This document shows positions 1-4,004 of a DNA stretch of 7,045 bases, piece after piece. A program made the position numbers and the translations under genes. The stretch is taken from the NCBI GenBank assembly GCA_002393835.1, contig DGTW01000150.1:3791-10835 (forward strand). Reading direction: 5' to 3'. Positions within the stretch are counted from its first letter, which is position 1. Every line of letters begins with the position of its first letter. The notes beneath the pieces were generated by a model, which did no database searches, was not told the origin of the DNA, and saw nothing but the letters and a program-made list of their open reading frames with translations. This stretch comes from Treponema sp. UBA4326. GTDB taxonomy: Bacteria > Spirochaetota > Spirochaetia > Treponematales > Treponemataceae.

Positions 1-533
1 GTTTCGCTGTCGGTGAATGTCTTTTTCTCAAAGTCTTCTATCACGAGTTCCTTCGCTGATGTTGAAACAAAAGCCTCCTCGCTTGCCTTGAACACAGTGC
101 CGTCAGTCGCCTTAATATCAGCTTTTTGAACGACTTTTGCGCTCAAATCCACAGGAGCACCATCATCTTCAAAACGAGGACCGTTGCCCTCTTTGGCGTT
201 GCCTGCCTCCTTCTTTTCGCGAGGTGGCATTTTTCCGTCAGTTTTGTCCCATTTGTTTTCGTAGGCAAGGCGGATTTTTACCGTGTTTCCCTCAAAATCC
301 AACGCTTCGATTTTTCTTCCCTCAACGCTGTATGTTTCGAGCGTTACTGAAGAAGGGTCGATTTCTTTTGCATATTCCAAAATGACAGCAGACACTTTCT
401 GACCGTCGCCGAAACTTTCCGCGATTGTGCTGACAAGAGGTTTTGATGTTGTTTGTGATTGATTTGATGCGCAGGAGCAGACAAAAAGCGCACAAGACAA
501 AAGTGCCACTGCCCCCAACAGAGTGTGTTTCAT
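1..533 (-). CDS. Lipoprotein, likely secreted esterase with N-terminal Ig-like domain (partial, 3' end outside window)
   Basis: The first 177 codons are visible; the gene runs off the left edge. The N-terminus is a lipoprotein signal: MKHTLLG, then a hydrophobic core and VCSC-A, with Cys21 the likely lipidated residue. V at -3 and S at -1 fit the relaxed lipobox seen in spirochaetes. After a Ser/Thr/Gln-rich linker comes a beta-type region (about residues 44-90) with SAVILEY, SSVTLETYSVEGRKIE and VKIRLAYE. This resembles the Ig-like domain that precedes alpha/beta-hydrolase esterases of the EstA type; the catalytic domain would lie outside the window, so the enzyme function is inferred. A charged stretch rich in K, E and G follows (about 94-120). 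The start is ATG at 533 because a clear AGGAGA (539-544) sits 5 nt upstream. Its own promoter lies at 611-639. It could instead be a surface lipoprotein without enzyme activity. Confidence 0.72.
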   Translation of the reverse strand, partial: MKHTLLGAVALLSCALFVCSCASNQSQTTSKPLVSTIAESFGDGQKVSAVILEYAKEIDPSSVTLETYSVEGRKIEALDFEGNTVKIRLAYENKWDKTDGKMPPREKKEAGNAKEGNGPRFEDDGAPVDLSAKVVQKADIKATDGTVFKASEEAFVSTSAKELVIEDFEKKTFTDSE

Positions 534-610
534 AGAGTTCTCCTAAAATGAAACGATTGACCAAAATGATTGGGTAGCGGCAGACTCCCGCAACGAGATA
601 TGACAGAAGA

Positions 611-639
611 ATTGTAGCGGAGTTATGCCGTTTTTTCAA
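611..639 (-). promoter_or_regulatory. Sigma70-type promoter of the lipoprotein gene
   Basis: On the minus strand, TTGAAA (634-639) and TACAAT (611-616) are separated by exactly 17 bp. Each hexamer differs from consensus at one or two positions. It predicts a transcript starting near 604 with a leader of about 70 nt before the ATG at 533. A small GCGG...CCGC hairpin is possible in that leader. Confidence 0.6.
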
Positions 640-710
640 ATGAAAGTTTTGTTATAGCTTCGTTTTTACTCTTCAAGTTCTTGTAGGACTCGGAAATCTG
701 ACTTTTTGTC

Positions 711-1048
711 ATGTTGTCAAAGTCGGCGTCTATTATAAGCCATATCGGAGACGGCCTCTGGACTGAGGTAGTTTATTATTCACACAAAATCGATGACCTT
801 CTTCTGCTTGTAATTTTATCAGTTCTTTTGTGCCTGACTGGCTTTCTTTTTAAATCACAAATACTGAAACTCTTTGGAGCAAATCCAAAAAAAAAGTATG
901 CTATGATTACGCCGTCCAGTATTTCACAGTAATCTGCATTCATGTCTCCAGCAACATGAGCTACAATAACGAAAAGCCCCTCCAAGTTGAATATATCCTA
1001 CAGAGGCTGATATGTCATGCAATGAGATGGCAAGAATCAATATGGTAA
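711..1048 (+). pseudogene. Frameshifted remnant of a possible small membrane protein gene
   Basis: The first frame (711-934) starts ATG, has one strongly hydrophobic stretch (about residues 28-49, LLLLVILSVLLCLTGFLF within it) and is followed by a basic segment. At a run of nine A (887-895) a switch to the -1 frame opens a second protein-like stretch (reading ...YDYAVQYFTVICIHVSSN, later QVEYILQRLICHAMRWQE) that continues to a TAA at 1046-1048. Neither part has a Shine-Dalgarno sequence close to its ATG (711 or 956). The TAA lies inside the first iteron, so the gene's natural 3' end may have been replaced by the replicon. No family was recognised. The minus strand over part of this region is also open (985-776), so strand choice is uncertain. 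Confidence 0.28.
776..784 (+). promoter_or_regulatory. Candidate DnaA box (TTATTCACA)
   Basis: This matches the TTATNCACA consensus at every position. It lies 260 bp from the first iteron. A single 9-mer can occur by chance, so the call rests on its closeness to the origin-like region. Confidence 0.3.
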
Positions 1049-1084
1049 CAATTCTCTTAAAGAAAAAGTAACAGAAGAACTAAA
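1044..1084 (+). repeat. Iteron pair 1 (1044-1061 and 1067-1084)
   Basis: The copies read GGTAACAATTCTCTTAAA and AGTAACAGAAGAACTAAA. They share GTAACA at the left and TTAAA or CTAAA at the right and differ in the middle. Starts are 23 bp apart. The first copy is the left limit of the cassette and supplies the stop codon of the upstream coding remnant. Confidence 0.75.
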
Positions 1085-1120
1085 AAATCCCACATTTTGC
1101 CTGTTAATAACCCTAAATTG

Positions 1121-1138
1121 AGTAACAGTTTTCCTAAA
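1121..1138 (+). repeat. Iteron, single copy
   Basis: AGTAACAGTTTTCCTAAA matches the consensus at nearly every position. It stands 54 bp after the previous copy and 78 bp before the next. A weaker look-alike at 1103-1117 was not counted. Confidence 0.75.
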
Positions 1139-1198
1139 ATATTCAATTCTCTCATTTGCATAGTATATATAGAAGAAACTTGCATTCAGAAAACCGCC

Positions 1199-1237
1199 GG
1201 TAACAGAACTCCTAAAAAAAGTACCAAATCTCTTAAA
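1199..1237 (+). repeat. Iteron pair 2 (1199-1216 and 1220-1237)
   Basis: GGTAACAGAACTCCTAAA is followed 21 bp later, start to start, by the more divergent AGTACCAAATCTCTTAAA. The first copy has the middle AGAACT, the reverse complement of the AGTTCT found in most other copies. Confidence 0.7.
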
Positions 1238-1300
1238 TCTTCTATATATACTAATAAATTCTAATAAATTTTAGAAATCTAATAATAGAAGCCGTTGAAA

Positions 1301-1309
1301 TGTGGAAAA
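1301..1309 (+). promoter_or_regulatory. Candidate DnaA box (one mismatch)
   Basis: TGTGGAAAA on the plus strand is TTTTCCACA on the minus strand, 8 of 9 against TTATCCACA. It lies between iterons and beside the CTAATA repeats, where a Rep-dependent origin would place a DnaA site. Confidence 0.4.
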
Positions 1310-1319
1310 ATCCTTATTA

Positions 1320-1362
1320 TTTAAGACTTTTGTTACCATCAGTATTTAGTAGAACTGTTACC
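1320..1362 (-). repeat. Iteron pair 3, inverted orientation (1320-1337 and 1345-1362)
   Basis: On the minus strand the copies read GGTAACAAAAGTCTTAAA (1337-1320) and GGTAACAGTTCTACTAAA (1362-1345), 25 bp apart. They point toward the five plus-oriented copies to their left. The second copy is identical over all 18 bp to the copy at 3843-3860 on the other side of the cassette. Confidence 0.75.
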
Positions 1363-1375
1363 TAATAGAAATTTA

Positions 1376-2374
1376 TTAAATGTCAGCGGTAATAAGAGCA
1401 TATCGAGGATCCTTCTTCAAAACAGGAGTAGGACTTTTAAATAAGGTTATACCACTTCCATCCTTATTGATTTCAAATTTTACTTCCTTGTAAAATTTTT
1501 CTTTTATTTCTTTTAGGAGTTCTGTTATCCTTGCGTAGTTTACATTAACCAGGTTTGGATTTTTCCCCTCTTCTACTGGTATGAACTGCTCAACGAGCCG
1601 ATGCCTTGGAATAAAAACCTTGTCAAAATTTGCATTGTTTCGATAAACGAGCCAGGCATAAATGTCTTTGCCGATTGGACTTCCGATTTCCTTGTAAACT
1701 TCATAATCAATGGGAACGGCATGTTTCTGACAAAAAGCCGTGAATTCATCAGAAAGAATTATCTTAAAACGACCAACCATTGCCTCTTTTATTTCGGACT
1801 CGATTTCTTTATATTGAACGCCTGTCGTAAAACGGATGTTTCCTGTAGTTACGGTCTTAACGGTTACATCTTTTTTGGGATAATCACCGTCCGGATACAA
1901 ATCCTTGAACAGATATGCAGCCTGAAGCTCCTCTACCCTCTGCTCAAATGCAAATGAAGCGTTTGCGAAACATTCAATCTGCTCCCGGATGTCTTTTCCA
2001 CGCTGTTTTGGAAGCTGGAGTTCCTTCAGGAGGTCTGACAAAGACGCATATTCAATGAGGACTGGACCTTCTGTATTTTTAGAGATTACGGCATGAGTTG
2101 TGAGGACAGAAAGAAGAAGACGGCCATATTTTCCAAAAGGAACATTTTTTGGAGATGTCAGCGTAAGTGTCAGTCCCTGGCTGCCCTTTCTCACAAAAAC
2201 CGTTTTATGCATGTTCTTGAAAGGCAAAGAGGCTGTCGTGAAAAAACTGGGCAAATATGCGATTTGTTTCTTTTTTTCGCGTGTGCTGTCTAGTTCGAAC
2301 AGCTCTGCGACGGTGTTATCAAGCGGAACAAGGCTTGATTCATTCGTCACATCTGAAATTTTTTTTCTTCCCAT
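1376..2374 (-). CDS. repA: Plasmid replication initiator protein (RepA family)
   Basis: This 332-aa protein resembles RepA initiators (the family known as plasmid-encoded RepA). Recognisable blocks are TTASLPFKN near residue 47, GLTLTLTSPKNVPFGKYGRLLLSVLTTHAV (about 67-96), SLSDLLKELQL with GKDIREQIECF (111-136), and IILSDEF...PIDYEVYKEI...KDIYAWLVYR (205-245), the usual place of the second DNA-binding domain. Such proteins bind iterons and open the origin. The start is ATG at 2374. No Shine-Dalgarno sequence precedes it; instead an iteron (2384-2401) occupies that place and the upstream parG-like gene ends 30 nt before, so translation may be coupled and RepA may repress its own gene. An iteron-like sequence lies within codons 282-288. 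The length is normal and nothing is broken. Identification as a Rep is firm; the exact subfamily is less so. Confidence 0.88.
   Translation of the reverse strand: MGRKKISDVTNESSLVPLDNTVAELFELDSTREKKKQIAYLPSFFTTASLPFKNMHKTVFVRKGSQGLTLTLTSPKNVPFGKYGRLLLSVLTTHAVISKNTEGPVLIEYASLSDLLKELQLPKQRGKDIREQIECFANASFAFEQRVEELQAAYLFKDLYPDGDYPKKDVTVKTVTTGNIRFTTGVQYKEIESEIKEAMVGRFKIILSDEFTAFCQKHAVPIDYEVYKEIGSPIGKDIYAWLVYRNNANFDKVFIPRHRLVEQFIPVEEGKNPNLVNVNYARITELLKEIKEKFYKEVKFEINKDGSGITLFKSPTPVLKKDPRYALITADI
1512..1529 (-). repeat. Iteron-like sequence inside repA
   Basis: On the minus strand it reads GATAACAGAACTCCTAAA, one mismatch from the copy at 1199-1216. The two share 17 consecutive bases (TAACAGAACTCCTAAAA). 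It encodes I-T-E-L-L-K in a conserved-looking helix of RepA, so it could be a coincidence of codon choice or the source from which an origin copy arose. Confidence 0.5.
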
Positions 2375-2383
2375 GATTTTAGA

Positions 2384-2401
2384 GGTAACAGTTCTCTTAA
2401 A
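2384..2401 (+). promoter_or_regulatory. Iteron at the repA translation start (candidate autoregulatory operator)
   Basis: GGTAACAGTTCTCTTAAA fits the consensus fully. It sits 9 nt upstream of the repA ATG and fills the 30-nt gap between the parG-like stop and repA. RepA bound here could block transcription read-through or a local promoter and so limit its own synthesis, as many initiators do. The regulatory role is inferred. Confidence 0.6.
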
Positions 2402-2404
2402 CTA

Positions 2405-2752
2405 TTACATTTCCTCCGTTTTTGTAATTCCGCTTTTTGAGACGACTATTCTTCCAGCCTTTGACTCACGGAGAATATAATCGACGGCCATTTCAAAGCC
2501 CTGATTCATAGAAATTTCGCATTCGGTGAAGAATTTTTTGAATTCACTGCGTTTTCCAGATGTGAGGCGGAGATTTACGGAGTCAGCGTATTTGCTTTTT
2601 GCGCTTGATTTTGGAGTTTCTTCTGTTGCTGCTGAAGGGGTAACAGTTTCACTAAAATTATCGTCTTTTTTGAAGTTGTTGGATATTTGATTCTTGAATG
2701 CATCTGGCAAAGCTGAATTGCCTGCAGATGTTGTTTTTCTTGCTAATGGCAT
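2405..2752 (-). CDS. ParG-like ribbon-helix-helix partition protein / regulator
   Basis: The 115-aa product has a polar, low-complexity N-terminal half (residues 1-54, rich in S, T, K, N and E, probably disordered) and a C-terminal ribbon-helix-helix fold: a strand near SVNLRLT (58-64), helix SGKRSEFKKFFTECE and helix SMNQGFEMAVDYILRES (81-97). This architecture, and its place directly after parA, match the centromere-binding partner of type Ib partition systems (ParG type). The strand would contact DNA; the N-terminal tail in such proteins stimulates the ParA ATPase. The gene starts 12 nt after the parA stop with GGAGGGG as ribosome binding site, indicating one operon. Likely targets are the CTAATA/TATTAG clusters upstream of parA and in the origin. 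It has a short tail after the RHH (RIVVSKSGITKTEEM). A plain RHH repressor or antitoxin is the alternative, but no toxin gene is adjacent. Confidence 0.72.
   Translation of the reverse strand: MPLARKTTSAGNSALPDAFKNQISNNFKKDDNFSETVTPSAATEETPKSSAKSKYADSVNLRLTSGKRSEFKKFFTECEISMNQGFEMAVDYILRESKAGRIVVSKSGITKTEEM
2639..2656 (+). repeat. Iteron-like sequence inside the parG-like gene
   Basis: GGTAACAGTTTCACTAAA matches the best iterons at 16 of 18 positions; the TC at the centre is swapped relative to CT. It encodes part of the disordered N-terminal region (S-E-T-V-T), where protein sequence is little constrained, so a binding site could be maintained here. Confidence 0.5.
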
Positions 2753-2764
2753 TGTTCCCCTCCC

Positions 2765-3514
2765 CTATTTTACCAAGTCTGCCAGTTGTGAAAATGCTTT
2801 GAGCGTTTCTGTTTTTGCGCCCTGCTGTTGTATCGTCTTTCGAAGAATTTGAGACATTTTGAAATTCTGATCCTGAGGAATTTCGACAATATTCAGGTCT
2901 GTTGATTTTAAGGCCTCGATGATTCCGTTTGCCAGTTTGTAAGAGCGGTTGACTTCGTTGAGAACGATTGTCTTAAGCTCAGGGTTTTGTGAGTGCTGGC
3001 GTTTTTTGAAATCCTTGAGGTTGTTGCGGAAAATTTCAAGACCGTCCTGGGAGAAGCCGTCTGCCTTTACGACAGGAACTGCCTCGTCAGTTGCCTTCAT
3101 GATATTTTCCTCAAAGAGGTCGAAGTTTGGCGATGTGTCGAAAATGCAGTAGTCGAAATCGAGTTTTGAAAGCTCTTCCGTAAGCTCGACAAAAATGAAT
3201 GGTTCCCGGGCGGCCTGATTCTGGCGGTATAGTTTAAGAGAATTGTTACTCTTGTCGTCGATTGCTACGGTTGGAATTATAAAGAGGTTTTCGACGGATG
3301 TCGGCTTGATGGCCTGGTCATAGGTTACGGTTCCGTTAAGTACATCTGCAAGCTCGTAGTCAAAGCTTTCGAGAAGACAGCTGGTTGAGTTTCCCTGCGG
3401 GTCTGCGTCAATCAGTAAAACTTTTTTTGTTTTTGCAAGTTCTGCGGCCAAAGATACGCTGATGGTTGTCTTTCCGACCCCACCCTTCTGAATTGCGATT
3501 GTTATGCGTTTCAT
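2765..3514 (-). CDS. parA: ParA-family partition ATPase (type Ib)
   Basis: The 249-aa protein has the deviant Walker A motif QKGGVGKTT with both lysines (K10, K15), the A' motif [12 protein letters not shown] (about 33-44) and Walker [14 protein letters not shown] (120-132). There is no N-terminal helix-turn-helix domain, which places it with the short type Ib ParA/ParF proteins. These ATPases bind DNA non-specifically and move plasmid copies with a small centromere-binding partner, here the adjacent ParG-like protein. I chose ATG at 3514: GAGGGG (3519-3524) lies 4 nt upstream. An in-frame TTG at 3526 would add four residues but has no ribosome binding site of its own. The gene is first in the parA-parG-repA operon, with a promoter at 3552-3580. 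No key residue is missing. Confidence 0.9.
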   Translation of the reverse strand: MKRITIAIQKGGVGKTTISVSLAAELAKTKKVLLIDADPQGNSTSCLLESFDYELADVLNGTVTYDQAIKPTSVENLFIIPTVAIDDKSNNSLKLYRQNQAAREPFIFVELTEELSKLDFDYCIFDTSPNFDLFEENIMKATDEAVPVVKADGFSQDGLEIFRNNLKDFKKRQHSQNPELKTIVLNEVNRSYKLANGIIEALKSTDLNIVEIPQDQNFKMSQILRKTIQQQGAKTETLKAFSQLADLVK

Positions 3515-3544
3515 ATTTCCCCTCAAAATATATAAACTTTTTTT

Positions 3545-3714
3545 CTAATAAATTATATTATGAAATTACTAATAAAGCAACTAATAAAAATAATGTTTAT
3601 TATTGATTTTGTAATGAATATTAGAATAATAGTTAGAGAAAGTATTAGTAAAAATATTAGAAGATAGCTAATAAGTATTAGTAAAAATATTAGAAATATT
3701 AGAAATTATATTAG
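3545..3714. repeat. CTAATA/TATTAG repeat cluster: candidate partition centromere and operator
   Basis: Eleven copies of one hexamer lie in 170 bp of extremely AT-rich DNA. CTAATA occurs at 3545, 3569, 3581 and 3668. Its reverse complement TATTAG occurs at 3619, 3643, 3655, 3676, 3688, 3697 and 3709. Many start-to-start distances are 12 or 24 bp (3545-3569-3581; 3619-3643-3655; 3676-3688; 3697-3709). Within it a 22-bp stretch at 3641-3662 is repeated perfectly at 3674-3695. Arrays of short phased repeats upstream of a type Ib parA are the usual site for RHH partition proteins, so this is the best candidate for the centromere. Binding here would also repress parA. Confidence 0.62.
3552..3580 (-). 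promoter_or_regulatory. Promoter of the parA-parG-repA operon
   Basis: On the minus strand a perfect TATAAT (3552-3557) lies 17 bp from TTGCTT (3575-3580), a weak -35. The promoter is surrounded by TATTAG hexamers at 3545, 3569 and 3581, one of them inside the spacer, consistent with repression by the ParG-like protein. Confidence 0.58.
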
Positions 3715-3737
3715 CATGAAAAATACGCATGAGGAAG

Positions 3738-3807
3738 GCCGTATACGCGTCGATTTGAATTTTTTGACTAAATTATATCAACTTCTCTTTTTGGAGCCTT
3801 ATACGGC
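3738..3807 (+). terminator. Inverted repeat with U-tract, possible weak terminator
   Basis: GCCGTATA (3738-3745) is mirrored by TATACGGC (3800-3807), 54 bases apart. The right arm also forms a local hairpin AGCC-TTATAC-GGCT (3795-3808), followed by seven T (3808-3814). This could end a plus-strand transcript, yet no plus-strand gene precedes it. The stem is short, so the terminator call is weak. Confidence 0.3.
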
Positions 3808-3842
3808 TTTTTTTAAATTTTGATATTTTCAGGTTTTGTTTC

Positions 3843-3860
3843 TTTAGTAGAACTGTTACC
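3843..3860 (-). repeat. Outlying iteron at the right edge of the cassette
   Basis: On the minus strand it reads GGTAACAGTTCTACTAAA, identical to the origin copy at 1345-1362. It lies 330 bp beyond the parA start and is the last copy before dxs. Together with the plus-oriented copy at 1044 it makes the two ends of the cassette inverted copies of the same motif. Confidence 0.7.
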
Positions 3861-3877
3861 CTCCAATTTTTCCCCAG

Positions 3878-3932
3878 GGCAAACGCATTATATTGCATTT
3901 TTTTTGTCGGAAAGAGTTATAATGCGTTTGCC
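3878..3932. repeat. Perfect 15-bp inverted repeat with 25-bp spacer
   Basis: GGCAAACGCATTATA (3878-3892) is the exact reverse complement of TATAATGCGTTTGCC (3918-3932). It lies between the outlying iteron and the dxs stop codon (4005). It could be a hairpin ending dxs transcription, but neither strand has a T-run after the second arm; a protein-binding or recombination site is as likely. I do not recognise it. Confidence 0.6.
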
Positions 3933-4004
3933 TTGTGCGTTTCAGTGTCTGTCTGAGTTTGTCATACAGGCACTCTGGTCATGGGGAATGTTTTCCATTC
4001 TTTC

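Larger units (their letters stand above)
534..1043. other. Intergenic region without an intact gene
   Basis: This stretch holds the lipoprotein promoter, a candidate DnaA box and a plus-strand coding-like remnant (711-1048). On the minus strand a short protein-like tail ends at 623 (from about 712, beginning MTKSQISESY), with no ribosome binding site. The mix of short coding-like pieces in different frames suggests decayed sequence beside the replicon rather than a functional gene. Confidence 0.4.
1251..1367 (+). repeat. CTAATA hexamer cluster at the origin (four copies)
   Basis: CTAATA occurs at 1251-1256, 1261-1266, 1279-1284 and 1362-1367. The first two are part of a perfect tandem CTAATAAATT. 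The same hexamer is the core of the repeats upstream of parA, so the cluster may be a second binding region for the ParG-like protein, or part of an AT-rich unwinding element. Confidence 0.5.
1044..1375. other. Putative iteron-type origin of replication
   Basis: The region between the first iteron and the repA stop codon is very AT-rich and holds no gene. It contains seven copies of the 18-bp iteron motif (five on plus, two on minus), four CTAATA hexamers, a near-consensus DnaA box at 1301-1309 and runs such as TATATATA (1244-1250 area) suited to strand opening. It lies directly downstream of repA. Rep genes of this family commonly act at iterons adjacent to the gene, which supports oriV. Unlike classical iteron arrays the copies are irregularly spaced: three close pairs (23, 21 and 25 bp apart) and one singleton. 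Confidence 0.68.

Noticed and set aside
776..985. Minus-strand ORF of 69 codons (contains VAHVAGDMNADYCEILDGV)
   Set aside because: Part looks protein-like, but the second half is an Arg/Lys-rich antisense of the hydrophobic plus-strand stretch, and no ribosome binding site or neighbour supports it. Kept only as a doubt about strand.
1103..1117. Additional iteron-like GTTAATAACCCTAAA
   Set aside because: It needs gaps and several mismatches to align with the consensus.
1601..2480. Plus-strand ORFs opposite repA and the parG-like gene
   Set aside because: They are antisense shadows: the minus-strand frames carry clear family motifs and ribosome binding sites or operon spacing, the plus frames none.
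3641..3695. CRISPR-like repeats
   Set aside because: Only two copies of the 22-bp unit occur, with an 11-bp spacer made of the same AT-rich hexamers. There are no cas genes. It fits a partition array better.
3716..3823. 35-codon plus-strand ORF starting MKNTHEEGRIRV
   Set aside because: There is no ribosome binding site, it starts within the AT-rich repeats and its 3' end overlaps the hairpin with T-run. I see no family resemblance.
3881..3905. Possible dif (XerCD) site
   Set aside because: CGCATTA with a nearby T-rich part only loosely resembles dif and the arms do not fit the 11-6-11 layout.
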